Shown here: in pieces, positions 27,034 through 36,156 of the stretch | Position numbering within the stretch: position 1 is the first letter of the stretch | Layout: each line of letters opens with the position of its first letter | Assembly (NCBI GenBank): GCA_021413965.1 | Contig: JAIOPI010000027.1 | Coordinates: 62,001-126,000, forward strand | Source of the DNA: Lentisphaerota bacterium | GTDB taxonomy: Bacteria; Verrucomicrobiota; Kiritimatiellia; UBA8416; JAIOPI01 | Direction of reading: 5' to 3' | DNA length: 64,000 nucleotides | Position numbers and translations under genes: made by a program | The notes under the pieces: generated by a model | What the model saw: the letters and a program-made list of their open reading frames with translations, nothing else | Databases searched by the model: none | Told to the model about the DNA's origin: nothing

Positions 27034-27918
27034 ATGACGGGTTCGGGTGGTAGTCGGTCGGGTGGGCAGGCGGTGGCGAAGACGAGCGGCGTCTGGGCGG
27101 TCGCTTTGGGGCTTTGGGCCATGGCGGCCGCGGCGGATGAGCGCAAGTTCGGCTATGTGTATGAGGCGGATGTCCTGCCCAAGGGACAGGCCGAATTCGA
27201 GCAGTGGGTGACTGCACGTGCCGGGAAGGATGGCGGGCGCTATGCCCGCTGGGATTTCCGGGAGGAACTGGAGTACGGACTGACCGAGCGGTTGACGACC
27301 GCCCTCTATCTGAATTTCGAGGATGAGTTCAGCTCTGGTGTTAAGACATCGGACGGCGCGGATTCGGAAGCCGAGGTGGAAGCGGGCGAAGATGAATCCG
27401 GTGGCGTGGACTTCGCGGGCTTGTCCTCTGAGTGGAAGTACCAGTTGCTCAGCCCGTATCGGGATGTTGTCGGCGTGGTGGTTTATGTTGAGGGCAGTAG
27501 CGACCTGGCGCATGAGACCGAACTGGAGGAGAAACTCGTGCTCAGTAAGAACTGGGAACGATGGGTGGCGGCGGCCAATGTCACGGTCGAACAGGAGTGG
27601 GAGTACGAAGACGGCGAGTCCGAAAAGGAAGGGGTTCTGGAGTTGACCGCCGGTCTCTCGCGCAAGGTTACCGATACGTGGTCTGTCGGCCTGGAGGCTC
27701 GCAACCACCGCGAGTTCGAGAACAACTTTGAATTCAAGGATGAGGAACACCGTGCGTATTTCCTCGGTCCCAACGTGGCCTATGCCAACGGCACCTATTG
27801 GGCGACGTTGTCCGTGCTGCCTCAGATCTACGGCGAAGGGGAGCATGCGACGGATAACCTGATTCTTGATGAACACGAACGCGTGGAAGTGCGCTTGCTG
27901 GCCGGCGTCCCGCTGTGA
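27034..27918 (+). CDS. Exported beta-barrel-like protein (DUF6662-like)
   Basis: A 294-residue protein with a signal peptide (VWAVALGLWAMAAAADE) followed by ERKFGYVYEADVLPKGQAEFEQWVTARAG and alternating aromatic strands (LTTALYLNFEDEF, TYWATLSVLPQIYG). This is the look of an outer-membrane beta-barrel, and the opening resembles the uncharacterised DUF6662 group. An acidic loop near residues 105-130 (SDGADSEAEVEAGEDE) could bind cations. The ATG at 27034 has AGAGGAGA upstream. Its stop overlaps the GTG of the FMN-binding gene, so it heads a three-gene operon. Confidence 0.7.
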   Translation: MTGSGGSRSGGQAVAKTSGVWAVALGLWAMAAAADERKFGYVYEADVLPKGQAEFEQWVTARAGKDGGRYARWDFREELEYGLTERLTTALYLNFEDEFSSGVKTSDGADSEAEVEAGEDESGGVDFAGLSSEWKYQLLSPYRDVVGVVVYVEGSSDLAHETELEEKLVLSKNWERWVAAANVTVEQEWEYEDGESEKEGVLELTAGLSRKVTDTWSVGLEARNHREFENNFEFKDEEHRAYFLGPNVAYANGTYWATLSVLPQIYGEGEHATDNLILDEHERVEVRLLAGVPL

Positions 27919-28484
27919 GCAACCGGTTCTTCAAGATCGTCGCTGTGGCCGCCGGCCTGTGGGGTCTGCCGGGACGCGGGACCCTGCAGGCGGCGGACAC
28001 GGTCTACATGACGAAAGCGCAGGCCCTGGCCTGGGCGTTGCCGGAGGCGGGGCGCGTTGAGGAGGCGCGACGGGCCTTGTCCGACTCCGAGCGTGCCGCA
28101 CTGTCGCGCGCCTGCGGCCTCCCGTTCGGTTCCGCCGTGCAGTGGTACACCGGCTACCAGGGCGATACGCTTACGGGGCGGGCGCTCTTCCTCGATGAAG
28201 TCGGCAAGCATCAGCCGATCACGTTTGTCGTCGCGCTCTCCCCGGAGGGGGTCGTTCGCGATGTGGCCGTCGCCGTTTACCGTGAAGCGCTCGGCGATGG
28301 GGTCCGTCAGCCGCGCTTTCTGGACCAGTTCCAGGGCAAGCGGGAGGGCGATGGATTGACGCTCGGCAAGGACATCGACGGTGTGACTGGCGCGACGCTC
28401 TCCTGCCGCGCGGCGGCGCGGGCCGTGCGGCGTGCATTTGCCATCAACCGCGAACTGGTGCAGACTGTCGCCACGCCGCCATGA
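27915..28484 (+). CDS. Exported FMN-binding domain protein
   Basis: A 189-residue protein with an N-terminal hydrophobic signal (FFKIVAVAAGLWGLPG) and an FMN_bind domain. The motif DGVTGATLS (about 156-164) contains the Thr to which ApbE-type flavin transferases attach FMN in known family members. Such proteins pass electrons on the outer side of the inner membrane. The GTG start overlaps the previous stop by 4 bases, and the stop overlaps the next start. No ApbE gene is in the window. Confidence 0.85.
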   Translation: MSNRFFKIVAVAAGLWGLPGRGTLQAADTVYMTKAQALAWALPEAGRVEEARRALSDSERAALSRACGLPFGSAVQWYTGYQGDTLTGRALFLDEVGKHQPITFVVALSPEGVVRDVAVAVYREALGDGVRQPRFLDQFQGKREGDGLTLGKDIDGVTGATLSCRAAARAVRRAFAINRELVQTVATPP

Positions 28485-28990
28485 GACAATTTCGCCATAC
28501 CCACACGCTTCATCACCTGCCATGGGCCAGCAAGCTGGCGACCACCCTGTTTCTGATCGCGACGCTGGCGGCCTGCACCGTGACGTGGATCATGGCCACC
28601 CGGCTGACCGGCACCTCGCCACAGTCGGTGGCGGCGCATTACCAGGGGCGGGAGACCGCCGCCGACGAGGCCTTTCCAAAATCCGTGGATGAACTGCTCA
28701 TGACGGCGCACTTCCACCTCTTCATCATGCCGGTCGTGCTGCTGGTGGTGGGGCACCTCGTGGGGCTCACGCGCTTCCCGCGATCGGTCCAGGGACTGCT
28801 GATGGGGGCGGGTTCTGTCGGGCTGCTGTTGAACGTGGGGATGCCGTTCCTGATCATCCACGCGCCGCAGCCCTGGTCGGCCCTGAAGTTGCTTGGCAAC
28901 GCCCTGCTGGGGCTCTCGTTGCCGCTGATGTGCATCCTGTCGTTGATCGACCTGCACTGGCCGATGCGGCTGGACCGCGACGCGGCGTAA
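28481..28990 (+). CDS. Four-helix membrane protein with conserved-looking histidines
   Basis: A 169-residue protein with four predicted membrane helices (about 20-40, 70-92, 103-122 and 128-155). Histidines lie inside or at the ends of helices: MTAHFHLFIMPVVLLVVGH in helix 2 and FLIIHAP in helix 3. Such residues could bind b-type heme, but no known heme protein family was recognised. The start overlaps the FMN-binding protein stop by 4 bases, so the two are almost certainly partners. Membrane electron delivery to the flavoprotein is inferred. Confidence 0.65.
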   Translation: MRQFRHTHTLHHLPWASKLATTLFLIATLAACTVTWIMATRLTGTSPQSVAAHYQGRETAADEAFPKSVDELLMTAHFHLFIMPVVLLVVGHLVGLTRFPRSVQGLLMGAGSVGLLLNVGMPFLIIHAPQPWSALKLLGNALLGLSLPLMCILSLIDLHWPMRLDRDAA

Positions 28991-29134
28991 GCGCACCCGC
29001 GCCAATTGCTGACCACAGTGGGCGGCGGGCCGCCGCTGTGCATCCCGTCCATGATCCCGGCCTTCACGCTGAGGGGGTCCCTGGTGCGCACCTCTCCGCT
29101 TGTCGAGCAGGGCGCGCAGAGGGTAGAACGTCCC

Positions 29135-30247
29135 ATGGCTACGTTGCCCAACATGCTGACCCTCCCTCCGCGCGTGGTTGCACACCCAGGGGCTGTGGGA
29201 ACCTTGCTGAAAGAATGTCGGCCGTTCGGGGCGCGCGGCCTGCTGGTGCATGGCCGTTCCCTGGCCAGCGGCGAGCTCCTCAACCGGCTTGTGGACGAGG
29301 TCCCCGCCGGGCTGGCCTTGGCCACGTGGATGCACCCCGGTGGCGAACCCACGCTGGATCATCTGGCCTCGGCACTCGCCGCCGCGCGCGCCTACCGAGC
29401 CGATTGGATTGCCGCGGTGGGTGGCGGCAGCGTGATGGATGTGGGCAAGGCGTGCGCGGGACTGATGGAGGCGCCGCTCGATCCGGAATCCTATCATGAC
29501 GGCGCCCCAATCCCCCCGTCGCGCACTCCCTTCATTGCCGTGCCCACGACGGCCGGCACCGGCGGCGAGGCCACCATGGTGACCGTGCTCACCAATGCGC
29601 GCCAGGGCGTGAAGAAGTCCATTCGACACCCGTCCTTCATGCCGCGCGTGGTGATTCTGGATCCTGAGTTGCTGGCCGGTTGTCCGCCCGCCGTCATCGC
29701 CGGCTCGGGGATGGATGCGTTCGTCCAGGCCGTGGAAGCCTACGTCAGCAAAGGTGCCACCTGGTTCAGCGATGCGCTGGCGCTCCAGGCGGTCCGGCTC
29801 ATCGATCAGGGGCTCGTTCCGGTGCATGACGGGGAATTGGGGGCGCCCGCGCAGGCGTTGATGGAAGGCAGCTTTCTGGCGGGGCTGGCGTTGTCCCACG
29901 CGCGGCTCGGGTTGGTGCACGGCCTGGCGCATCCGCTCGGGCACCGCTACCACGTGCCGCACGGCGTGGTGTGCGCGGTTTGTCTCCCGCCCGTGATCGC
30001 CTTCAACCGGCCGGTGGCAGCGGAGAAATACGAGGCGCTCGGCACCTTGCTGGACCGCGACCTCGGGGAATACGCCGGGACGATGCTCGAGACGCTGGGC
30101 ATCGCGTCACCCTTTCGCGGCCAGGCGCTGACCGATCGCGACGCCATCATTGCCGAAACCCTGGCGTCCGGTTCGACCGCCGCCAATCCGCGCCCCGTGA
30201 CCGCCGCCGACGCGGCCGCCATCCTGAACACGCTCTTTGCCGCGTAG
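29135..30247 (+). CDS. Iron-containing alcohol dehydrogenase family protein
   Basis: A 370-residue NAD(P)-dependent, metal-using alcohol dehydrogenase of the Fe-ADH family. The nucleotide loop is GGGSVMDVGKA, and the signature PTTAGTGGEAT follows. The metal site has Asp in GSGMDAF and His in AHPLGH and in VPHG, but the usual His of DALTHA is Gln here (AFVQAVEAY). This is known in some family branches and may change metal preference. The chosen ATG is 29135; 29153 is an alternative. It is the downstream neighbour of the flavoprotein operon, with a gap of 144 bases, and need not be part of it. Confidence 0.88.
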   Translation: MATLPNMLTLPPRVVAHPGAVGTLLKECRPFGARGLLVHGRSLASGELLNRLVDEVPAGLALATWMHPGGEPTLDHLASALAAARAYRADWIAAVGGGSVMDVGKACAGLMEAPLDPESYHDGAPIPPSRTPFIAVPTTAGTGGEATMVTVLTNARQGVKKSIRHPSFMPRVVILDPELLAGCPPAVIAGSGMDAFVQAVEAYVSKGATWFSDALALQAVRLIDQGLVPVHDGELGAPAQALMEGSFLAGLALSHARLGLVHGLAHPLGHRYHVPHGVVCAVCLPPVIAFNRPVAAEKYEALGTLLDRDLGEYAGTMLETLGIASPFRGQALTDRDAIIAETLASGSTAANPRPVTAADAAAILNTLFAA

Positions 30248-30313
30248 CGTCAGCGGAATCGCTTGGCGGTGGCCTCTCCACCGCGATATAGTTCGTGCCT
30301 TGGGCAACGCGCC

Positions 30314-30961
30314 ATGCAGAACACCCACGCCTATTGCTTCGACCTGGACGGAACGCTGATCGACTCGGAGGTGATCTGGGTGGAGGCGGTCCGTGAGTAC
30401 CTGGCCGAGCGGCTGGAGACCTTCTCCCACGCCGAAGCCCAGGCGTTGGTCTACGGGCGCTCGTGGCAGGATATCTACCAGGACATCGTCCGCAAGCACC
30501 CGCAGTTCACCATGCCCATCGCGTCGATGGAGGCGGCCATCGCGCCCCACTATCAGCGCATGGCCGCGCAGCGCGACATCCGCATCCCCACCTCGATTGC
30601 GCTGCTCCAGCGCCTCGCGGAAACGCATCCGGTCTGCATCGTCTCCGGTTCGTCGCGCAAGACCGTGGGCGAGGCGATCGAGATGATGGGCATCGGCGCG
30701 TGCCTGCGCTTCTATCTCGGGGCGGACGACTATGCCCCGGGCAAGCCGGCCCCGGCCTGCTACCGGCTCGCCGCTGACAAGCTGGGCCTCGCCCCGGCCT
30801 CTTGCGTCGTCTTCGAGGACTCCAACGCCGGTGCCCGCGCGGCCAAAGCCGCCGGCATGCAATGCGTGGTCCTCGTCCGCCCCGGCCGCCCGTCGCAGGA
30901 TTTTTCCATGGCCGACCTCGTGCTCGAGGACCTCGGGGATTATCGTCCGTCGGCCGCGTGA
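30314..30961 (+). CDS. HAD-superfamily hydrolase (phosphoglycolate-phosphatase-like)
   Basis: A 215-residue HAD phosphatase. Motif I is CFDLDGTLIDSE (the nucleophile is the first Asp), motif II is IVSGSS, and motif III/IV lies in GKPAPACYRLAADK and VFEDSNAGARAAKAAGM. The alpha-helical cap lies between residues 20 and 85. The family includes beta-phosphoglucomutase and sugar-phosphate phosphatases; the substrate is unknown. An in-frame TTG further upstream (30263) is rejected for the ATG at 30314. Confidence 0.88.
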   Translation: MQNTHAYCFDLDGTLIDSEVIWVEAVREYLAERLETFSHAEAQALVYGRSWQDIYQDIVRKHPQFTMPIASMEAAIAPHYQRMAAQRDIRIPTSIALLQRLAETHPVCIVSGSSRKTVGEAIEMMGIGACLRFYLGADDYAPGKPAPACYRLAADKLGLAPASCVVFEDSNAGARAAKAAGMQCVVLVRPGRPSQDFSMADLVLEDLGDYRPSAA

Positions 30962-30995
30962 ACGCGCCGTCCACCCGCCGCCAGTCCAGCGCCGC

Positions 30996-31679
30996 TCAGT
31001 TCAGTCCCGGGATATCGCCCTGCACGCATCCGGAATCGTCCTGGCGGGCATTGTTCACGCGGCGGCTCACGGGCGTGGCTTTCATCGTGTCGGCGGGAAA
31101 GGGCTTGAGCAGGTGCGCGACGGCGCGGTGGCTCTGTACGCCCGGGTCCATCCACGATTTGAAATCCTGCGGGGCCAGGATGACCGGCATGCGGTGGTGG
31201 TAGGGTTTGACCACGTCATTCGGCGTCGTGGTCAGAATGGTGCAGGAGTCCACCAGTTCATCGCGCGGGCTCTGCCAGCGTTCCCACAAGCCCGCCATGG
31301 CGAAGGGTTGCTCGTCCTTCATCTGGAAATAGTAGGGGCGGCGCGTGGCGCCCGCGCCCGCCCACTCGAAAAATCCGTCGGCCGGAATCAGGCAGCGGCG
31401 GTGCCGGATCGCGGCGCGAAAGTAGGGCTTGTCCGCCACGGTTTCGGCGCGCGCGTTGATCGGGCGCGAGACGGTGGCGGGATCCTTCACCCACGCGGGC
31501 AGCAGGCCCCAGAAGAGCAATTGGGGAATCGGGTGCGGGATCTCGGGGTCGCGCAGGATCGTCAGGATGTACTGCCCGGGCGCCACGTTGTAACGCGGCT
31601 TGGGCGGGTCAAACCCCGGCATCTCCAGCAGTTCTGTCCACTCGTCCGGAAAGCGGGTCAATGTGAAACGACCGCACAC
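30996..31679 (-). CDS. SRAP-domain protein (YedK/HMCES type)
   Basis: A 227-residue SRAP protein, a family that forms a thiazolidine crosslink with abasic sites in single-stranded DNA through the N-terminal Cys. The start GTG-TGC puts Cys at position 2 after Met removal, as required (MCGRF). The other conserved parts are PRYNVAPGQ (Asn), INARAET (Glu/Arg) and PYHHRMPVIL (His). An adjacent ATG at 31683 is out of frame, so GTG is used. It is 6 bases downstream of the gtrA-like stop, so the two are probably co-transcribed. Confidence 0.95.
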   Translation of the reverse strand: MCGRFTLTRFPDEWTELLEMPGFDPPKPRYNVAPGQYILTILRDPEIPHPIPQLLFWGLLPAWVKDPATVSRPINARAETVADKPYFRAAIRHRRCLIPADGFFEWAGAGATRRPYYFQMKDEQPFAMAGLWERWQSPRDELVDSCTILTTTPNDVVKPYHHRMPVILAPQDFKSWMDPGVQSHRAVAHLLKPFPADTMKATPVSRRVNNARQDDSGCVQGDIPGLN

Positions 31680-31685
31680 GCATGC

Positions 31686-32180
31686 TCATCCCTTGAAAAT
31701 GACGAACTTCCGCATGGCAAAGTTGATCAGCAGCGCGGACACCAGGTTCGAACCAAAGGCGACGGTCGTGGTGAGGCCGTAGTGCTGAATCAGGAACGTC
31801 TGGACCGTTGTGCCGATCACCAGGCTGACGCCGGATACCGCATAGAACAGGAGAACCTCGAGAACCCAGTGGTGGCGGCCGCGTTTGAACACCCAGAAGA
31901 TGTTGATGAGATAGGCCGTGAGGTTTGAAAACAGGAACGCGACGCCGTTGTCAATCGCCGCACGTGTCGCGCGCGCGCTGTCCGACAGTTCGGGCACGGG
32001 CAGGTGGAAGAGTTGGACCACCAATTCGCGCGACGTGAGGCAGGGCAGCACGAGCCAGGCCATGAGGGAGAAACACAGGATGTGCACACTGGTGGCGACC
32101 GCGCCGGCAATGCCGTACTTGATGAACTGGACCAGCGGGCCGTGCTCCTGCCCTTTGAACTGTTTCAGGATGTGACGCAT
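31686..32180 (-). CDS. GtrA-family membrane protein
   Basis: A 164-residue protein with four membrane helices, matching the GtrA fold (FIKYGIAGAVATSVHILCF, then YLINIFWVFKRGR and NFAMRKFVIFKG). GtrA proteins help transport or present lipid-linked sugars, often in O-antigen or teichoic acid pathways. The loop between helices 1 and 2 is longer than usual. The start at 32180 is preferred to a longer frame. Confidence 0.88.
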   Translation of the reverse strand: MRHILKQFKGQEHGPLVQFIKYGIAGAVATSVHILCFSLMAWLVLPCLTSRELVVQLFHLPVPELSDSARATRAAIDNGVAFLFSNLTAYLINIFWVFKRGRHHWVLEVLLFYAVSGVSLVIGTTVQTFLIQHYGLTTTVAFGSNLVSALLINFAMRKFVIFKG

Positions 32181-32311
32181 GCGCGGAACTCTAGTCGAAG
32201 TGCCGGCAAGCCGAAAGGGCGAATATACCGGCGGCATCGGCTAATCCTGCGCCGACCATGCACGGTGCGGTGCCCGTCGACGTCCGCCCGGTGTGTCCCC
32301 GTTCCGCCGGG

Positions 32312-32764
32312 TCAGGCGGGGATGCCGGACTTCATGGCGTCGCGTGTGGCATGGGCGAAGGCAGCATGGCTCGCCATGGGCGAGTCTTCGGGTTCTTCCG
32401 TTTCGCAGGCGAATCGCGCAATGGTGGCGATGATCTCGCGCCGGCCCTGCTCGCTCAATCCTTCAAGCTTGAATCCGGCGGCATAGAGCCCGGGCAGTGA
32501 ACTCTTCTGGCACCAGATGCGGCGCACCGGCATGTAGATGTGCGCTTCCTTGTCCGCCTCCGGCACGACCAGCACCAGAGGATGAATCTCCCCGTTTCGA
32601 GACGGAAATGGTTCGCGCGTGTACAACATGACGCCACCCGCCGACAGGTTGCCGACAAACCCCACCGGTTCCTCCGTCAGCAAATGTTTGACTACCAGAT
32701 ACTGGACCGTCACATAACGGCTGTGTTTGCGCTTCCGCAGCGGCATCTCCCCACCACCACTCAT
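32312..32764 (-). CDS. PilZ-domain protein
   Basis: A 150-residue cytosolic protein with a PilZ-type beta-barrel. The c-di-GMP-binding signature is visible as a basic N-terminal stretch (RKRKHSRY, the RxxxR box) and GNLSAGGVML (the [D/N]xSxxG box). The remainder (PLVLVVPEADKEAHIYMPVRR) fits the strands of the family. A C-terminal extension of about 40 residues has no clear function. The start at 32764 has GGGGAGG 3 bases upstream, a slightly short spacing; 32746 is an alternative. Together with the GGDEF gene at 12842 it suggests c-di-GMP signalling. Confidence 0.8.
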   Translation of the reverse strand: MSGGGEMPLRKRKHSRYVTVQYLVVKHLLTEEPVGFVGNLSAGGVMLYTREPFPSRNGEIHPLVLVVPEADKEAHIYMPVRRIWCQKSSLPGLYAAGFKLEGLSEQGRREIIATIARFACETEEPEDSPMASHAAFAHATRDAMKSGIPA

Positions 32765-33036
32765 AAACCTCCCCAAGTCCTCACGTATGTTCGTCCGCAC
32801 CTAGAAGCAACTACTGTGCCTTTGTTTGACGAAGCCCGCCGGGCGAGTCTGATTTCGTTACTCTGCCGGGCGTTTCGTCAGAAACTGGTCATTTGGCTCG
32901 ATTCCGGGCGCGTTCACGGGGGGTCCGCGGGCCGATCCGAGAGACTTCGGAACGCGAATTTGCAAAATCGACAGCACGAATGGGTCATGGACGGCGGCCT
33001 TTACCTCGCCGGGGGCGGGCTCTATAGTTTGGGCTC

Positions 33037-33567
33037 ATGCATACGGATGCCCCGCCCATGGCCAAGCCCGAACCCGTCCCTGACGGCGTCCTGCCTTGGA
33101 CGCGCTCGTGTTTTGTTTGTGGCGAGGAGAACCCGCACGGGCTGCGGCTGAGATCGCGCCATGAAAACGGGGTGGTCGTGCTGCGCTATGCCCCGCGCCC
33201 TTCGGATCGTGGATGGCGGGAGCTGGTGCATGGCGGCATCGCGACCACACTGCTGGACGAGGTCATGACCTGGGCCGCCATCCTGCACGTCCGCCGGGCC
33301 TGTGTGGCGGCGGAACTCGGCGTGAGACTGCTGCGGCCGATCGCGGTGGGCCAGCCCCTGCAGATCGTGGGCCAGATCACCGATGGCAAGCCGCGGCTGA
33401 TGCGGGCGAGCGGGCGAATCATGAATGCCGCCGGTCAAGTGCTCTTCGAGGCCACGGGCAAGTTCGTGCCCATGCGTGACGACGTGGCCGCGCTTTGCGC
33501 GGAAGATTTCGTCGAAGGGCCTGAAGCCATACGGGTGGACCGGATCTTTCACCAATCCGGCGCGTGA
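33037..33567 (+). CDS. PaaI-type hotdog thioesterase
   Basis: A 176-residue protein of the PaaI/YbgC hotdog thioesterase type. The catalytic region is VHGGIATTLLDEVMTWAA, with the conserved H-G-G and an acidic residue. The N-terminus has CFVCGEENPHGLRL, which in many members marks acyl-CoA thioesterases of this sub-branch. Start 33037 is the longer of two ATGs (the other is 33058); neither has a strong ribosome site. Confidence 0.87.
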   Translation: MHTDAPPMAKPEPVPDGVLPWTRSCFVCGEENPHGLRLRSRHENGVVVLRYAPRPSDRGWRELVHGGIATTLLDEVMTWAAILHVRRACVAAELGVRLLRPIAVGQPLQIVGQITDGKPRLMRASGRIMNAAGQVLFEATGKFVPMRDDVAALCAEDFVEGPEAIRVDRIFHQSGA

Positions 33568-33577
33568 CCCATCCCGG

Positions 33578-34330
33578 CTAAGGGCCCGGCTTGGTGGCCG
33601 GCGCTTCCTGGCTGAGCGTCGACAGCTTGTCGATCGCCTCCTTGATGATGCGCTGGCGCTCTTCGCGCACCCGCTGCATTTCCCGCTGCAGCTCCTGCTC
33701 GCGGTCGCGCAGCACAATCTCCCGCTCGACCAGCCGGTGGTTCTGGTCCTCCATCGCGAGGCGGACGCCGTTGAAGATGGCATCGCGCTCCTGGCGCAGC
33801 GCCTGCATGGAGTCGTTGACCGTTGCCGTGAGGCCGAGCTGGATGGCGTCGAGCTTGTGCACGTTGCCGGCCAAGCCTGCGCCGAGGCCGTCCATCTGCG
33901 TCTTCGACTGCGCGGCCGTGTCGTGCACGAGGCCGCCGATGCGCTCCACCTCGGCCGTGGTGGCGTCAAGCGCCACGACCGTGCGCGCCTGGTCCGCTCG
34001 CACGTGGTGGAGCGCCAGGGCGAGAACGGCGATCAGCGCCAGCATGCCGGTGCTCAGGATGAGCAACAGCCGGCTGGCGCGCGTGTGGCGGCGCACGTGG
34101 TCGCGCATCTCGGCGATGGCCAATTCGTGACGCTTGATCTCCTGCTCGCGCAGGTCGCCTAGCTTTCGAAGCTGAAGGACGACCTCCTCCTGCAGTCGGC
34201 CCGGGAGGCTGTCCAGCGGCGCCGACGGGGCCAGGACGGTAACGCCCTGATCCGCCGCCCCCGCGGGGGGTGGCTCGGGGGGCGGCGCGCCCCCGGTGTC
34301 GGGTTCAGAAACGTGCGTCGGGTCGGTCAT
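33578..34330 (-). CDS. Single-pass membrane protein with long coiled coil
   Basis: A 250-residue protein with a proline-rich N-terminus, one membrane helix (about residues 80-104, ASRLLLILSTGMLALIAV) and a long coiled coil from about 112 to 240, ending in charged repeats (REQELQREMQRVREERQR). No family was recognised. The start at 34330 is chosen because GGAG lies 8 bases before it. It is convergent with the thioesterase gene (stop to stop, 10 bases apart). Confidence 0.7.
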   Translation of the reverse strand: MTDPTHVSEPDTGGAPPPEPPPAGAADQGVTVLAPSAPLDSLPGRLQEEVVLQLRKLGDLREQEIKRHELAIAEMRDHVRRHTRASRLLLILSTGMLALIAVLALALHHVRADQARTVVALDATTAEVERIGGLVHDTAAQSKTQMDGLGAGLAGNVHKLDAIQLGLTATVNDSMQALRQERDAIFNGVRLAMEDQNHRLVEREIVLRDREQELQREMQRVREERQRIIKEAIDKLSTLSQEAPATKPGP

Positions 34331-34482
34331 GCGTGTCACTCCGGATGCCGGCGTCATCGCGACGGCCGCCGACGGACAAGAGCCTAGCAACGGCGCGCAT
34401 GGCCGTCAAACGCCGCCCTTCGCGCTTGCTCAGGGCTGGAGGGGTGACCTACACTTCCGCTTCACTTGGAAGGAGTGTGGAT

Positions 34483-35499
34483 GTGAGCGACGGTCCGAAG
34501 AAATCGCGGCACGGTTGTCTGTGGCTGACCGTCGCGCTCTGCGCCGTCCTGGTGATTGCCGGCACGGTCATCGTCCTGGCGGCCTTGGCCGTGGGCCGGT
34601 CCCTGCACCTGGGATCCAGCGTGGCCCGCGAGTGGGGGGCGGATGAATTCCCGGATTTGAATGAAGTCTGGGCGTACGGGTCGGGCGACTCCAAGGTCGT
34701 CACGATTCCGATTCGCGGGTTCATCACGCTCGACGAGGGCGGCGATCTGCTCGGCGATGCGGGCATGTCCTCGCAACTGGCGCTGCTGGCCATCCGCCGG
34801 GCCACGCACGACGACGAGGTCCGGGCCATCATTCTGGATGTGGACAGCGGCGGCGGCGGCATCACGGCCAGCGACATCCTGTACCAGGCGCTGATGGACT
34901 TTCGCGCCGCGCAGGATGGTCGCGTCGTGGTTGCCATCTTCGGCGACGTTGCCGCCTCCGGGGCGTACTACATCGCCCTGGCCGCCGACCACATCGTGGC
35001 GCGGCCGACCACGGTGACGGGGTCCATCGGCGTGCTCATGCAGAGCCTCAATGCGCGCCAGCTGGGCGACAAGATCGGCGTGCATGACGTGACGATCAAG
35101 TCGGGACGTAACAAGGACCTGTTGAATCCCCTGGAGGATTTGACCGAGGAGCAGCGCGCCCTGCTGCAGGGCATCGTGGACGACCTGTACGCGCGCTTCG
35201 TCGGTCTCGTCGCCGAGCGCCGTGACCTGCCCGAAGACAAGGTGCGTGAATTCGCCGACGGGCGCGTGATCACGTCCGCCGAGGCCCTCCGGCTCGGCCT
35301 GATCGATGAAATCGGCTATTGGAATGATGCCATGGCGGCAACGTCGGACCTGCTGGAAGTGGACGACATCAAGGTCTTCCGTTATGAGGAGACCTTCTCG
35401 TTCTCCTCGTTCCTGCGCGTCGCCCAGCGCTGGCAGCCCGTGAGCAGCCTGCTCGGCCGGGCTGGGCGCGTGCGCCTGCTCTACCAGTGGCAAATGTAA
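34483..35499 (+). CDS. sppA: Signal peptide peptidase SppA (67K-type, single domain)
   Basis: A 338-residue membrane serine protease that cleaves leftover signal peptides. One membrane helix lies at about 14-40. The catalytic Ser159 is in VAASGAYYIAL, and Lys211 in SGRNKDL sits 52 residues after it, the same spacing as the S147/K199 pair of the Bacillus subtilis enzyme. The length matches the short, single-domain form. The GTG at 34483 has GGAAGGAG upstream, and an ATG two bases before it is out of frame. Confidence 0.92.
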   Translation: MSDGPKKSRHGCLWLTVALCAVLVIAGTVIVLAALAVGRSLHLGSSVAREWGADEFPDLNEVWAYGSGDSKVVTIPIRGFITLDEGGDLLGDAGMSSQLALLAIRRATHDDEVRAIILDVDSGGGGITASDILYQALMDFRAAQDGRVVVAIFGDVAASGAYYIALAADHIVARPTTVTGSIGVLMQSLNARQLGDKIGVHDVTIKSGRNKDLLNPLEDLTEEQRALLQGIVDDLYARFVGLVAERRDLPEDKVREFADGRVITSAEALRLGLIDEIGYWNDAMAATSDLLEVDDIKVFRYEETFSFSSFLRVAQRWQPVSSLLGRAGRVRLLYQWQM

Positions 35500-35562
35500 T
35501 GCCGAGATCCGTCGTCACGCCGCCCGGCGGCAACGGGGAACGGTCCGCCGCGCTTGGGAAGC

Positions 35563-36156
35563 ATGAATGCGCGCGTTTTTGACGGTGTCATCTTCGACAT
35601 GGACGGCACGCTGACGCGGCCGAGCTTGGACTTTGCCGCCATCCGGCGGGAGCTCAACCTGCCGGCAGGCGACATCGCCCACCAGGTGCAGGCCCTCCCG
35701 CCCGTGGAGCAGCGCGCCGCCTGGGCGATCATTGAAGCGCACGAGGCCCGTGCCCGCGCGGACCAGGCGCTCCAGCCCGGCGCAGAGGACCTGCTGCGCG
35801 ATTGCCGGCAGCGCGATATGCGGGTAGGGTTGATCACACGCAACGACGCCACCAGCGTCGCCCATCTGTGCGAACGCTTTGGCCTGACCTTCGATGCGGT
35901 GGTCACACGGGAGTTTCCCGTCATGAAGCCCCACCCGGACACCGTGCGCCATATTCTCGAGCAATGGGCATTGCCTGCGGACCGCGTGCTGATGGTCGGC
36001 GACTACGTGCATGATCTCGACTGTGGCCGCGCCGCCGGGACCGCGACCTGCTTCTTCTTCAATTCCGGCCACACCGACTACAGCGCCCAGGCGGATTTTG
36101 TGGTGCGGTCCATGGACGAACTCGGCTGCATCCTCTGGGAGGTATCCGAACCGTGA
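35563..36156 (+). CDS. HAD-family phosphatase
   Basis: A 197-residue HAD phosphatase with the motif I DxD in VIFDMDGTLTRPSLDF, motif II in GLITRNDATSV, and motif III/IV in MKPHPDTVRHIL and MVGDYVHDLDCGRAAG. The cap domain is short. The substrate is unknown. The start at 35563 is preferred to an in-frame TTG at 35554. Its stop overlaps the GTG of the M48 gene, so they are co-translated. Confidence 0.86.
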   Translation: MNARVFDGVIFDMDGTLTRPSLDFAAIRRELNLPAGDIAHQVQALPPVEQRAAWAIIEAHEARARADQALQPGAEDLLRDCRQRDMRVGLITRNDATSVAHLCERFGLTFDAVVTREFPVMKPHPDTVRHILEQWALPADRVLMVGDYVHDLDCGRAAGTATCFFFNSGHTDYSAQADFVVRSMDELGCILWEVSEP

